From JBHHUI01 sp965248775 (GTDB lineage: Bacteria; Chloroflexota; Anaerolineae; Anaerolineales; JBHHUI01): DNA of 64,000 bases. The stretch lies in NCBI GenBank assembly GCA_965248775.1, contig OZ252150.1, forward strand, positions 3,720,001 to 3,784,000. The letters are read 5' to 3'. The translations under genes and the position numbers were made by a program. Positions within the stretch are counted from its first letter, which is position 1. Every line of letters starts with the position of its first letter. Positions 16,351 to 25,753 of the stretch are shown here, piece after piece. The notes beneath the pieces were generated by a model that did not search any database, was not told where the DNA came from, and saw only the letters and a list, made by a program, of their open reading frames with translations.

Positions 16351-16599
16351 ATGAATATGATGATCGAAGACCAACCGCCGCATGACGGCCCGAAGTATTA
16401 CTATGCATCCTGCTGCTGGCCCGGCGGCCGGCGCACGAGTGCATATTTTTGGGGCGGCATTCTCGTCGCCGTCGGGAGCATCTCACTGCTCGACACACTT
16501 AATTTCTTGCCCGTCGTTTGGGTAAGTGCACTTTGGCCGTTGCTGATTGTGGGAAGCGGACTGGCGCTATTTACCTGGGCAATTCAGCAGCGCGGTTAG
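16351..16599 (+). CDS. Small two-helix membrane protein (DUF5668-like)
   Basis: This 82-residue protein has a short polar head with a Cys-Cys pair (YYASCCWPGG) and two transmembrane helices (GGILVAVGSISLLDTL and ALWPLLIVGSGLALFTW), the LiaI/DUF5668 pattern. An RBS AAAAGGA precedes the ATG. It is the first gene downstream of the BlaI-controlled promoter at 16247, so it is a likely output of the system. Function unknown. Confidence 0.65.
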   Translation: MNMMIEDQPPHDGPKYYYASCCWPGGRRTSAYFWGGILVAVGSISLLDTLNFLPVVWVSALWPLLIVGSGLALFTWAIQQRG

Positions 16600-16627
16600 G
16601 CTGCAGATACGAAAAGGATGATTTGAT

Positions 16628-17125
16628 ATGAATTCCAACAACAAATTTACGCTCGGCCTGGATGCGGGCTTTTTCGGGCGCTGGGGGCGGCTCATTCTTG
16701 GCGGGTTGGTGCCGCTCTTCAGCATCGGACGACTGCTGCTCACCAACCGCCCCTCTGTCGAATTCGCCATAGCGGCTACGGCATATTTTGTCGCCATCTT
16801 CGTCGTCTATATGGCAGCGCACTACTTTCTTGGTGAGCGCCTGTTTGCACGGATGAATCCATGGATCGGGACACTCATTCTGGTAGGCCCACCAACGGTG
16901 GCGCTTATTCTTGGCCTCGGACCAAATGCATTCCAACTGGCATTGGCCCTCTACATCTCCATTTCGCTCATCTTTAACTTCGTGATGAGTTACGGCGGCT
17001 GCGAAGTTATGGCGATCCCGAGTCTGGTCTTCCGCCGCCGCTACGTCGTCTACTGCCCTTGGAACGTTGTGGATGTTGTTGACAAGATGATCGATACTCG
17101 CAAAACAACCGTTGCCAATGTTTGA
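16628..17125 (+). CDS. Membrane protein with conserved YGGCEV segment, unknown function
   Basis: This 165-residue protein has about four transmembrane helices between residues 20 and 125, and a hydrophilic C-terminus with YGGCEVMAIPSLVFRRRY and CPWNVVDVVDKMI. Cys residues in that tail could be redox or metal ligands. It lies 28 bp after the preceding small membrane protein and is likely in the same BlaI-controlled transcript. I do not assign a function. Confidence 0.6.
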   Translation: MNSNNKFTLGLDAGFFGRWGRLILGGLVPLFSIGRLLLTNRPSVEFAIAATAYFVAIFVVYMAAHYFLGERLFARMNPWIGTLILVGPPTVALILGLGPNAFQLALALYISISLIFNFVMSYGGCEVMAIPSLVFRRRYVVYCPWNVVDVVDKMIDTRKTTVANV

Positions 17126-17228
17126 AAATCTAAAAAACGGCTAGTTCTTCTCGAATCTACTAACGCGCTGCCGGTCAGCTCGCACATGGCCGCCAGTGTT
17201 TATTCAACACTCGTAAAGGAGATGCAAA

Positions 17229-17534
17229 ATGACTACTCAAGAATTAGTACAAAAAGCAACAACGCGCGCGAAGGATAGCGTTCTGGCGATTGTGAGCCTG
17301 GTGTCAGGCATCACCGGATGGACGATCTTCCCTGTCTGCGGCGGCATTGTTGCCATCATTACCGGCCATCTGGCGCTGAATGAAATCCGCAACAGCGATA
17401 GCGACGTGGGTGGCAAGGGTCTGGCAATCGCGGGGCTAGTGCTAGGCTATACGTGTCTGGCGTTAACAGGGCTCATTGTCCTGGCATTCCTATCCGGCGC
17501 CTTTTACTTCCGCATATTTGATTTTGTATTCTAG
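17229..17534 (+). CDS. DUF4190 membrane protein
   Basis: This 101-residue protein has two transmembrane helices and the DUF4190 pattern: AIVSLVSGITGWTIFPVCGG, then IITGHLALNEI and GKGLAIAGLVLGYT. An RBS (AAAGGAG) lies upstream. DUF4190 proteins are widespread small membrane proteins of unknown role. It follows the BlaI-linked genes after a 100-bp gap and may have its own promoter. Confidence 0.8.
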   Translation: MTTQELVQKATTRAKDSVLAIVSLVSGITGWTIFPVCGGIVAIITGHLALNEIRNSDSDVGGKGLAIAGLVLGYTCLALTGLIVLAFLSGAFYFRIFDFVF

Positions 17535-17819
17535 TTCGACTATCAGAATGAACAGCTACATCAACAAATACAACAACCATGTTATTGGGACAATCTGGTT
17601 CGGTGGGAGGATGGCGGCAAAAGCAATCCCGCCTAAAATCGTATACGCAATGGTCTAGGCTCATCATATCAAGCCCACCATTACTCAGAACTCTCGCCAA
17701 TTTCATCAGTTGGTCCCGCTCTTCAAAACGCAATAAGCCCTAAGACTACCCTGTGTTGGCATGAGGTTGTTTGGGGCTGTTTTATTGTCAGGCTATCGTC
17801 AATGGATTATAGTGTCTGC

Positions 17820-18740
17820 ATGAGCATCATTGTATTTGGAAGTATCAACATGGACATCACGGCATACACTCCACGTCTGCCGCAGCCGGGCGAGACGCTC
17901 TTTGGCCATTCGTTTATCACTGTCCCCGGCGGGAAAGGTGCGAATCAGGCTGTAGCAGCCGCGCGCCTAGGCGCGCCAACAAAGATGACCGGCCGAGTGG
18001 GCGACGACGGATTCGGCGAAGAGGTGCTACGCGCAATCACTGCAGAGGGTGTAGATATGCAAGCTGTTGCATTAGACGCGGAGCACGATACCGCACTGGC
18101 TGTGATTGCAGTCGATGACAACGCGCAGAACGCAATCATCGTTATTTCAGGCGCAAACATGGCGCTTGATGACAGCGACGTACAGCGTTGCCTGCCTCAT
18201 CTTGATCAGGCGCGCGTCCTCCTACTACAATTGGAAGTCCCATTGGAAGCGAACCTGGCGGTGGCTCGCGCAGCACGGAATCGCAATGTAAAAGTTATCC
18301 TGGACCCAGCTCCGGCCACGGCTCTACCGTCAGAGATGTACGCACTGGCGGACGTGATTACACCGAACGAAATCGAAGCCGCTATGTTGCTCGGTTACGA
18401 AGTGACGCCGCGGAATGCACTCGCCGCTGCGCGAGAGCTTTGTCACCGGGGCGCATCCGCTGCAATCATTAAATTGGGTGAGCGCGGAGTATTCTATTTT
18501 TCAGAAGCTGGCGAGGGCACTCAGGCCAGTTTTGAAGTCGAAGCAGTCGATACAGTCGCCGCCGGGGATGCCTTCAATGGCGGGTTGGCGGTTGCCCTGG
18601 CAGAAGGCCGTTCTTTGCCTGAAGCTGTCCGCTGGGCATCGGCATCCGGTGCCATAGCCGTCACACGCCCAGGCGCGGCTCCGGCGATGCCACATCGCCA
18701 TGAGGTAGAGGCGCTCCTGGCTCGCGTAGAAAAGAATTAA
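17820..18740 (+). CDS. rbsK: Ribokinase-family sugar kinase
   Basis: This ~306-residue PfkB-family kinase has the N-terminal signature FGSINMDITAYTPRLPQPGE, the glycine-rich GGKGANQAVAAARLG segment that binds the sugar, and the C-terminal anion-hole/catalytic motif DTVAAGDAFNGGLAVAL with the catalytic Asp. This order matches ribokinase rather than fructokinase. The ATG at 17820 is chosen because the family begins directly before IIVFGS. No ribose transporter or rbsD is nearby. It converges with the acyltransferase gene. Confidence 0.85.
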   Translation: MSIIVFGSINMDITAYTPRLPQPGETLFGHSFITVPGGKGANQAVAAARLGAPTKMTGRVGDDGFGEEVLRAITAEGVDMQAVALDAEHDTALAVIAVDDNAQNAIIVISGANMALDDSDVQRCLPHLDQARVLLLQLEVPLEANLAVARAARNRNVKVILDPAPATALPSEMYALADVITPNEIEAAMLLGYEVTPRNALAAARELCHRGASAAIIKLGERGVFYFSEAGEGTQASFEVEAVDTVAAGDAFNGGLAVALAEGRSLPEAVRWASASGAIAVTRPGAAPAMPHRHEVEALLARVEKN

Positions 18741-18744
18741 TACT

Positions 18745-19470
18745 CTACGTTACAACGTTCTGAGCCTCTGCCTCAAGCTCGCGTAGACGGGGATGGTCTG
18801 AATACACACCCCGGTAACTTTGCGGCAACAAGATCGCAATGCGACACATAATCTCATCCGTCCAGATTTGCCAGCGTTGACCGCGCTCATCCGCAGACAC
18901 AGCAGATAACTCAATAGCCTCGCCGAAGACAACGTGCACGTCAGCCCGTCGCAGGCGCAGCCAAGCAGGAACAATATTCTCCGTGCCCCATAAGCCAATC
19001 GGATAGATCGACACATTTGCGCGCTGCGCCAGAAACGCTGTGCCCTGTTTAGCGGCGATCAATGTATGGGATCGGCTGCGTGTCCCTTCAGGCGCGATCC
19101 CTAGAATGCGCCCTCGTTTCAACTCCGTCAGCGCTGCTTTCAGCGCAGCGCGGTCTGCTTCGCCGCGTCGAATCCAGATGACACCGACAGCATCGAGCAG
19201 CAACCGCCAGAACAGGTTGCGTTGGTGACTCGCCCCTACGAAACTCGTCGCGTCGCGATCGCGCAACACGGCGAATATGAGCGGGGGATCGAACAAGTGA
19301 ATGTGGTTCGTCGCCATGATATACGGTCCCTGCAAAGGGAGCTTGTCCTCCCCCTTCGTGTGCAAACGCGTGAGTACACGAAAGAGGAATGTGAACATTC
19401 TGCGAATCAGGCGATAGCGAAGAGGCGGCACTGTGGGTGTTTGGGCCGATTCAGGTGTCGGCGAGTTCAC
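18745..19470 (-). CDS. 1-acyl-sn-glycerol-3-phosphate acyltransferase (PlsC family)
   Basis: This ~241-residue lysophospholipid acyltransferase has the catalytic ATNHIHLFDPP (HX4D) and the phosphate-binding APEGTRSR blocks, plus the later IYPIGLWGTE block. A hydrophobic segment before HX4D would associate it with the membrane. The GTG at 19470, after a GGGGGTGG ribosome-binding site, is preferred. It overlaps the end of the upstream DUF6504 gene by 20 bases, implying coupling, and the much longer open frame to 19674 would overlap that gene entirely. Confidence 0.85.
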   Translation of the reverse strand: MNSPTPESAQTPTVPPLRYRLIRRMFTFLFRVLTRLHTKGEDKLPLQGPYIMATNHIHLFDPPLIFAVLRDRDATSFVGASHQRNLFWRLLLDAVGVIWIRRGEADRAALKAALTELKRGRILGIAPEGTRSRSHTLIAAKQGTAFLAQRANVSIYPIGLWGTENIVPAWLRLRRADVHVVFGEAIELSAVSADERGQRWQIWTDEIMCRIAILLPQSYRGVYSDHPRLRELEAEAQNVVT

Positions 19471-19810
19471 AGCGGAGGAACCACCCCCCTTTGCGGCGAT
19501 CGGTGTCTTTAGGTGCACGGTCGTAGTATAGCTCGAAATAGCGTTCTTCTTCGACCTGCACCCGAAAGTATGTCCGCCCAACTCCCCACGATCCGCGCTT
19601 TGCAGCGACGGCCGCATGCTGCGCCTGCATGTTGCGCGCGGAGCGCCCCCGCCGACTATTATCGTTCCACTCATTGATCAGTTCGACAATATGGAAAGTC
19701 TGATTCTGCCAAGTAAAGCTATCAGGACAGCCCGGCTTTTTTTCCAGCATTGGTGGTTTCACGAAGTCAACGTCGATTTCTTCGCCAATGAAATGAATTG
19801 GTGTCATCAT
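19451..19810 (-). CDS. DUF6504 family protein
   Basis: This 119-residue soluble protein begins with TPIHFIGEEIDVDFVKPP and has the Trp-rich FTWQNQTFHIVELINEW and the terminal YFRVQVEEERYFELYYDRAP, matching DUF6504-type proteins, which often sit near error-prone polymerase or nucleotide-related genes. The function is unknown. It starts at the ATG at 19810 or 19807 and overlaps the acyltransferase start. Confidence 0.65.
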   Translation of the reverse strand: MMTPIHFIGEEIDVDFVKPPMLEKKPGCPDSFTWQNQTFHIVELINEWNDNSRRGRSARNMQAQHAAVAAKRGSWGVGRTYFRVQVEEERYFELYYDRAPKDTDRRKGGWFLRCELADT

Positions 19811-19883
19811 GGAAATACAATTTTAGCAGTTTGTCCATGCTAAGATTGCCGCTTCACTGAAACTTGTTGTAATCGAGGTGCCT

Positions 19884-20303
19884 ATGAGTATAACGAATTC
19901 AATACCTGTCAGTGCAACGGCAAGCCGCACCATCGAAGTTACGCCTGATGTTACCGTGGCGCACTTCAATGCCGACATGCCAGCTGTTTTCGGCACACCC
20001 TTCATGGTGTTTATCATGGAAATGGCGGCCTCCAAGGCCATTGAGGAATATCTCCCGGAAGGCTGGCTGTCTGTGGGAGTGCACGTAGATGTACGCCATC
20101 TGGCAGCGACGCCCATTGGCTTCACGGTAACGGCCACCGCGCACGTCACTGCTGTCGACGAACGCACCGTCACCTTTTCCGTGGAGGCCCACGATGGGGT
20201 CGAGAAGATCGGTACGGGCACGCATGTGCGCGCGCCTATAGAAAGGGCGCGCTTCGACCGCAGCATGCAGGAGAAGCAGGCGCAAGCATCCGAGAGGGAC
20301 TGA
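19884..20303 (+). CDS. Hotdog-fold thioesterase, FlK-like
   Basis: This ~139-residue single hotdog domain resembles fluoroacetyl-CoA thioesterase-like proteins. It has VFGTPFMVFIMEMAASKAIE with the catalytic Glu in the central helix, VGVHVDVRHLAATPIG with the conserved His, and the C-terminal KIGTGTHVRAPI. Such enzymes hydrolyse acyl-CoAs, but the acyl substrate cannot be told. The ATG at 19884 is used, and a GTG lies two codons upstream. It is divergent from the DUF6504/PlsC pair. Confidence 0.82.
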   Translation: MSITNSIPVSATASRTIEVTPDVTVAHFNADMPAVFGTPFMVFIMEMAASKAIEEYLPEGWLSVGVHVDVRHLAATPIGFTVTATAHVTAVDERTVTFSVEAHDGVEKIGTGTHVRAPIERARFDRSMQEKQAQASERD

Positions 20304-20452
20304 AGTCCGACAGCCTGTACCATTGTCCAGTTGAACTTATACCCTTTGAACATTGACCCGAAAGCGGCCACTGCTCTACTCTGTAACCAGATTTCCGCCC
20401 CGGAGAATTACATGATGAGACGCTTTCTCCTGATCTTGCTTCTTTCCCTGCT

Positions 20453-21634
20453 TTCACTACCGGACACTTTATCCGTGATTGATTAGCGGTTGCCTCTCGG
20501 CTACACTCTCCGTTCTACCACAGAACAAGGGGAGTATCGCCATGAGTGACAACCGCCGTACATATCGTGCCATAAAGAGCGCCTTGCGGCAACTGTACCC
20601 AGGAGAACCGCAGGGCAACTTGGCTCGCCATTTGGATACGCTCGCTGCCATGGTCAGCGGAATTGTCCGCAGCCAGAGTAGCCAGCTACCGGCGATCGCC
20701 AGGAAAGTGCCAGACGGCAACAAACCCGAGAGCCGGGTCAAACGGTACGCCCGCTGGGTCAAGAATGAGCATATTAATAACGAAGTCTTCTTTCTACCCT
20801 TCGCTGAACCCTTATTGCAGGGTCTGGCGCAGGACCGCACGCTCGTGTTGGCAATGGACGGCAGCGAAGTGGGCCGCGGTTGCCTGACCCTGATGGTGAG
20901 CGTCATCTACAAGCAACGTGCTTTGCCGGTGGCGTGGGTCACCGTCAAAGGGAGCAAGGGACATTTTTCAGAAGCGACACACGTGCAGTTGTTGACAGAA
21001 GTACACGCTTTGGTGCCCCCTGCAAGCGATGTCGTCTTCCTGGGGGATGGTGAATTCGATGGCACGAACCTCCAGGCGGCTCTGAATGACTACGAATGGG
21101 CCTACGTCTGTCGCACGGCCAAGCATGTCCAGCTATGTGAAGGGGGCGACTGGTTCGCCTTCGCCGACCTGGATGTGCCCCGTGGTGCATACCGCGGCGT
21201 GCCGGATGTCGCCTTCACCCAGCAGGAATATGGGCCCGTCCTTGCCATCGCGTGGTGGCAGCGCGACTGCAAAGAGCCCCTCTATCTGGTCACCAACCTG
21301 GAGCTGGTTGCCGAAGCCTGTTCCTGGTATAACAAACGCTTTCGTATTGAAACTTTCTTCTCCGACCAGAAAAGCCGGGGCTTCAATTTGCATAAAAGCC
21401 ATATCGCCGACCCGGCCCGGTTGATGATCGCAGCTTGCCTTGCTTACATCTGGATCATCTACTTGGGCGTCATCGCCAAACGAGATAATTGGGTGCAAGT
21501 CATTCACCGCACCGACCGCTGTGATCTGAGCCTATTTCAACTCGGCTTGCGCCTGCTGGAACAGTTCCTAAATGAGCATCTGCCCATCCCGGTCGCCTTT
21601 GACATGCCCCGCGCAGAAAGTGTCCGGTAGTGAA
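20453..21634 (+). mobile_element. IS4-family insertion sequence, copy A (1182 bp)
   Basis: The ends are perfect 18-bp inverted repeats, TTCACTACCGGACACTTT (20453-20470) and its complement (21617-21634). The flanks are an 8-bp target duplication TCCCTGCT (20445-20452 and 21635-21642). It encodes one intact transposase. A nearly identical copy lies inverted at 24277-25467. Intact ORF and perfect ends suggest recent, possibly ongoing activity. Confidence 0.95.
20542..21630 (+). CDS. IS4-family transposase (copy A)
   Basis: This DDE transposase of about 362 residues has the first Asp in LAMDGSEVGRG, the second in FLGDGEFDGTN, and the YREK signature YNKRFRIETFFSDQKS with the catalytic Glu, which define the IS4 family. 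A GGGGAG ribosome-binding site precedes the ATG at 20542. It differs from copy B by lacking a three-residue duplication (LAR) and by Phe instead of Leu in the KRFRIE motif. Confidence 0.93.
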   Translation: MSDNRRTYRAIKSALRQLYPGEPQGNLARHLDTLAAMVSGIVRSQSSQLPAIARKVPDGNKPESRVKRYARWVKNEHINNEVFFLPFAEPLLQGLAQDRTLVLAMDGSEVGRGCLTLMVSVIYKQRALPVAWVTVKGSKGHFSEATHVQLLTEVHALVPPASDVVFLGDGEFDGTNLQAALNDYEWAYVCRTAKHVQLCEGGDWFAFADLDVPRGAYRGVPDVAFTQQEYGPVLAIAWWQRDCKEPLYLVTNLELVAEACSWYNKRFRIETFFSDQKSRGFNLHKSHIADPARLMIAACLAYIWIIYLGVIAKRDNWVQVIHRTDRCDLSLFQLGLRLLEQFLNEHLPIPVAFDMPRAESVR

Positions 21635-23136
21635 TCCCTGCTTGCAACGTTTGCCTTTGCCCCTGCTGCTTTCGCGCATGACGGCGAGCCATCCCCCATC
21701 GCCGGGCCGTTGGCCTGGGCCCTGATGACCTTCGGAATCATAGTCATTGCCGTCGTCGGTATTGTGCTCTTTGTCCGGCAGCCCGCGACCCGCCAGGTGA
21801 GCGCAGCTGAGTTTGAACGGTTAACTGGCTTCGGCGGCTACATTGCCAAGATACGCCTTTTCAGCCGCAACGCCCGCCTTTACATGATCCACATCGTGGG
21901 CATGGACGTAATCTTCGGCACATGGAATGTCGTCTTCAATTTATATTTGTTGGCGGTTGGCATGGACGTCTTGTTTGTAGGATTGCGAATCCTGGTAAGT
22001 TCGGTGGCGGGTGCACTGGTGGCCATCCCGGCCGGGTTAATCTCCGATCGGATCGGCCGCAAGCTCAGCTTCATCCTCGGCGACGGCATGGGTGCGACCA
22101 TGTCGTTGATCGCGATCTCTACCCTCGACCCAACGTTGCTGCTCATCACGGGAGCCTTGGGCGGAATTTTCGGCGGTCTGCACGGGGTCTCCGAGCCGGC
22201 CTTCATGGCAGAGAATTCAGAAGACTTCGAGCGCGTGCAGCTCTTCAGCGTGTCGAGCGGCCTGCGGACTGCAGCCGCCATCATCGGTAGCGCACTGGCC
22301 GGACTGGTACCGCTCATCTTGCTGGCAAATGAGCCTGAGCAATTGATCGCGACGTATCGTACTGTGGCCTACTTCGGCATCGCTGGCTGGTTTGCCTCCT
22401 TGATTCCAGCCCTGCTACTCACCCGCACGCAGGCGGCTGCAGTGGACACGCCCAAGGCCGGTGGGTTGCGGACGATCTTCGCCAATGTCAAACATCCCCG
22501 GCGCATTTGGCGGCTGACCGTGCCGGAGGTGTTTGTGGCGATGGGCGCGGGTTTTGTTTTGCCCCTGCTCAATGTTTTCTTCAGGCAGGAGATCGGCAGC
22601 CCTGCGGTGGAAATCGGAACGACGTTTGCGGCCGGACAGGCCTTCCTGGTGGTGGGTTCTTTCCTGGCGCCGCTGGTTGCAGCCCGCCTGGGCAAAGTCC
22701 GATCCGTGGTCGTCACTCGCATGCTCTCCGTTCCATTTATATTGCTGCTAGGCTTTTCAGACTTGGCCGGAAACTTGGTCGGATCGGTGTTGAGTGTGGC
22801 CGGCTTCGCCTACGTGATGCGCATCACATTTATGAACATGGCCAGCCCGGTGCGCTCGGCCTTTGGCATGGAAATCCTCGATCCGGGGGAACGCGGTACG
22901 CAAGTGGGTATCGAGCACGCCCTGGCGGGTGCGGTCAGCGGCGCGACAGCTTATCTGGGGGCGCGCATGATGAGCGCCGGGGGATTTCCAGACACCTTTC
23001 CTGCTCATGGCAACGGCGTATCTGATCGGGACTTATCTATTCTGGCAGTTCTTCTCCGGGAAGGAACAGGAGCTTTCCCTCACTCCGGTTGCGCTGACGG
23101 AAGCCTGATCACGCAGCGCGCTCATTTGCTACCCCC

Positions 23137-23162
23137 ACACCCGGTGCAACGCCGGGTGTTTT
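23137..23162 (+). terminator. Rho-independent terminator of the MFS gene
   Basis: An 8-bp stem, ACACCCGG (23137-23144) and CCGGGTGT (23152-23159), has a 7-base loop and is followed by a short T-run. It lies 29 bp after the corrected MFS stop codon at 23106-23108, supporting that stop as the original gene end. Confidence 0.75.
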
Positions 23163-24276
23163 CCATTTGTATTCACGCGTTATACTTGCAAGCAGACTTC
23201 CAACTGATATCAGGAGATTTAGGAACGAGAATTAAATAATTTGGGCAGTTGGTTCACAACGGATGCAAGCAGTGATATTCTCTTGGCTTCATCAGAACAC
23301 TAGCCAGGAGGCCATGATGAAACCCTATGCGCCCGAACATGAAGAAATGATGCGCCGCTTTTACAACAGCTTGAACGAGAAAGATGGGCGTCGCTTTGCT
23401 GGTTTCGAAGCCTTGAGATTTGGACACGGCGGACGGAGTTACATTGCGCGGGTGTTGGGGTGCAGTCGCAACACGGTGAGCAAAGGCGCCCGCGAAGTCA
23501 GTGGCTTGCCCAAGGGCGAAGTGGAGCAGCGCATTCGGAAGCCAGGCGGCGGACGCAAACCGTACTACGTCACATGGGGGGCGCAACTTGCTGAGAAGTT
23601 CCTGGCAGTGTTGCGCGAGCACACAGCCGGTGACCCGATGGACGAGAGGGTGCGCTGGACGAACCTGACCCCGGGCGAGATTGTTGCAGCGTTGCGGGCC
23701 GAGCACGACATCGTGGTCAGCAAATATGTGGTGCGCAAGTTGCTGCAGAAGCACAACTATCGCCGCCGAAAAGCGCAAAAGAAACTCGGTTTGAAGGCCG
23801 AGATTGAAAACCGCAACGAGCAATTTGAGAACATCACGCGGCTCAAGACCGAATTCGAAGCGGCGGGCAATCCCATTGTCAGCATGGACAGCAAGAAAAA
23901 GGAATATCTGGGCAATTTCTACCGAGACGGACATTTGTACACCCTGGAAGAACTGCAAACTTATGACCATGATTTCAACAGCTATGCTGCTGGGGTCAGC
24001 ATTCCTCACAGTCTCTACGACTTGCGTCTCAATGTCGGCTACATCCAACTCGGCGGCAGTCATGATACCAGTGAATTCGCTTGCGATAGCTTTCGCCATT
24101 GGTGGTACACATACGGCCACTACCACTATCCCAACGCCACTTCTATTCTCGTGCTTTGCGATGGCGGCGGGAGTAACAGTTCCCGCTACTACATCTTCAA
24201 GCAAGACTTGCAAGCACTGGCCGATGAAATCGGGGTCGAAATTCGCATTGCTCACTATCCACCCTATTGCTCGAAA

Positions 24277-25467
24277 TTCACTACCGGACACTTTCTGCGC
24301 GGGGCATGTCAAAGGCGACCGGGATGGGCAGATGCTCATTTAGGAACTGTTCCAGCAGGCGCAAGCCGAGTTGAAATAGGCTCAGATCACAGCGGTCGGT
24401 GCGGTGAATGACTTGCACCCAATTATCTCGTTTGGCGATGACGCCCAAGTAGATGATCCAGATGTAAGCAAGGCAAGCTGCGATCATCAACCGGGCCAGC
24501 CGGGCCGGGTCGGCGATATGGCTTTTATGCAAATTGAAGCCCCGGCTTTTCTGGTCGGAGAAGAAAGTTTCAATACGAAGGCGTTTGTTATACCAGGAAC
24601 AGGCTTCGGCAACCAGCTCCAGGTTGGTGACCAGATAGAGGGGCTCTTTGCAGTCGCGCTGCCACCACGCGATGGCAAGGACGGGCCCATATTCCTGCTG
24701 GGTGAAGGCGACATCCGGCACGCCGCGGTATGCACCACGGGGCACATCCAGGTCGGCGAAGGCGAACCAGTCGCCCCCTTCACATAGCTGGACATGCTTG
24801 GCCGTGCGACAGACGTAGGCCCATTCGTAGTCATTCAGAGCCGCCTGGAGGTTCGTGCCATCGAATTCACCATCCCCCAGGAAGACGACATCGCTTGCAG
24901 GGGGCACCAAAGCGTGTACTTCTGTCAACAACTGCACGTGTGTCGCTTCTGAAAAATGTCCCTTGCTCCCTTTGACGGTGACCCACGCCACCGGCAAAGC
25001 ACGTTGCTTGTAGATGACGCTCACCATCAGGGTCAGGCAACCGCGGCCCACTTCGCTGCCGTCCATTGCCAACACGAGCGTGCGGTCCTGCGCCAGACCC
25101 TGCAATAAGGGTTCAGCGAAGGGTAGAAAGAAGACTTCGTTATTAATATGCTCATTCTTGACCCAGCGGGCGTACCGTTTGACCCGGCTCTCGGGTTTGT
25201 TGCCGTCTGGCACTTTCCTGGCGATCGCCGGTAGCTGGCTACTCTGGCTGCGGACAATTCCGCTGACCATGGCAGCGAGCGTATCCAAATGGCGAGCCAA
25301 GTTGCCCTGCGGTTCTCCTGGGTACAGTTGCCGCAAGGCGCTCTTTATGGCACGATATGTACGGCGGTTGTCACTCATGGCGATACTCCCCTTGTTCTGT
25401 GGTAGAACGGAGAGTGTAGCCGAGAGGCAACCGCTAATCAATCACGGATAAAGTGTCCGGTAGTGAA
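24277..25467 (-). mobile_element. IS4-family insertion sequence, copy B (1191 bp)
   Basis: This is the same element as copy A but inverted, with the same 18-bp terminal repeats. It is flanked by the 8-bp target duplication GCTCGAAA (24269-24276 and 25468-25475). It is 9 bp longer than copy A because of a tandem duplication near 24497 that adds three residues (LAR) to the transposase in frame. It sits inside the ISAzo13 transposase. Confidence 0.95.
24281..25378 (-). CDS. IS4-family transposase (copy B)
   Basis: This is about 365 residues and nearly identical to copy A. It has the DDE residues in LAMDGSEVGRG, FLGDGEFDGTN and the YREK segment YNKRLRIETFFSDQKS. It carries DPARLARLMIAA where copy A has DPARLMIAA. 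The frame is intact, so this copy may also be active. The start codon at 25378 has the same ribosome-binding site as copy A. Confidence 0.93.
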   Translation of the reverse strand: MSDNRRTYRAIKSALRQLYPGEPQGNLARHLDTLAAMVSGIVRSQSSQLPAIARKVPDGNKPESRVKRYARWVKNEHINNEVFFLPFAEPLLQGLAQDRTLVLAMDGSEVGRGCLTLMVSVIYKQRALPVAWVTVKGSKGHFSEATHVQLLTEVHALVPPASDVVFLGDGEFDGTNLQAALNDYEWAYVCRTAKHVQLCEGGDWFAFADLDVPRGAYRGVPDVAFTQQEYGPVLAIAWWQRDCKEPLYLVTNLELVAEACSWYNKRLRIETFFSDQKSRGFNLHKSHIADPARLARLMIAACLAYIWIIYLGVIAKRDNWVQVIHRTDRCDLSLFQLGLRLLEQFLNEHLPIPVAFDMPRAESVR

Positions 25468-25753
25468 GCTCGAAATACAACCCCATCGAACACCGTTTCT
25501 TCCCGCATGTTACCCGCGCTTGCCAAGGCGTGATCTTCACCAGCCGCAAACTCGTCAAAGAACTGATGGAAAAAACCAGCACCAAGACCGGACTGAAAGC
25601 TTTTGTCCATGTTATTGACCAGGTCTACGAAACCGGTCGTAAAGTAGCCACAGATTTCAGGGACAACATGCGCATTATCTTTGATGATTTCTTGCCCCAA
25701 TGGAATTACCGCGCTCTCCCATTTGCACAAGTTATTTAATTCTCATTCCTTAG

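Larger units (their letters stand above)
20412..23108 (+). pseudogene. MFS transporter gene split by an IS4-family element and frameshifted
   Basis: The gene begins at 20412 (MMRRFLLILLLSLL) and is cut at 20453 by an insertion sequence. Removing the element and one copy of its 8-bp target duplication restores an exact signal peptide (LLATFAFAPAAFAHDGEP). The rest (21635 onward) is a 12-helix major facilitator with GLISDRIGRKLSFILGDG as the loop 2-3 motif. Near the end a GGGGG run (22979-22983) carries one base too many. In the other frame the normal C-terminus FQTPFLLMATAYLIGTYLFW leads to a TGA at 23106-23108. Two independent lesions make it inactive. The substrate is unknown. Confidence 0.88.
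23314..25739 (+). pseudogene. ISAzo13-family transposase, split by IS4 copy B
   Basis: The N-terminal part has a helix-turn-helix (YIARVLGCSRNTVSKGAREV) and the catalytic segments IVSMDSKKKEYLGNF, DTSEFACDSFRHWWYTYG and LCDGGGSNSSRYYIFKQDL, ending in HYPPYCSK at the insertion point. After the IS4 element (24277-25467) the frame resumes as YNPIEHRFFPHVTRACQG and runs to a TAA at 25737-25739. Removing the insert and one 8-bp duplication rejoins it in frame. The ATG at 23314, after GGAGG, is the likely start. Confidence 0.9.
23221..25751 (+). mobile_element. ISAzo13-family element interrupted by IS4 copy B
   Basis: Imperfect inverted repeats mark the ends: GGAACGAGAATTAAATAA from 23222, and the complement of GGAATGAGAATTAAATAA ending at 25750. 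Between them lies an ISAzo13-type transposase gene cut by the second IS4-family copy. Without that insert the element is about 1.33 kb. The target duplication is too short or worn to resolve by eye. Its right end stops only about 3 bp before the ATG of the lipoprotein gene at 25754. Confidence 0.8.

Noticed and set aside
18745..19674. Full-length open frame to 19674 as the PlsC protein
   Set aside because: The first ~68 residues overlap the DUF6504 gene and have no acyltransferase character. The GTG at 19470 with RBS is better.
23254..24339. Long minus-strand open frame opposite the ISAzo13 transposase
   Set aside because: It is a shadow of the transposase reading frame and borrows its first residues from the IS4 end. 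It has no family resemblance.
20453..25467. Composite transposon made of the two inverted IS4-family copies
   Set aside because: Each copy has its own 8-bp target duplication (TCCCTGCT and GCTCGAAA), showing independent insertions rather than one composite event.
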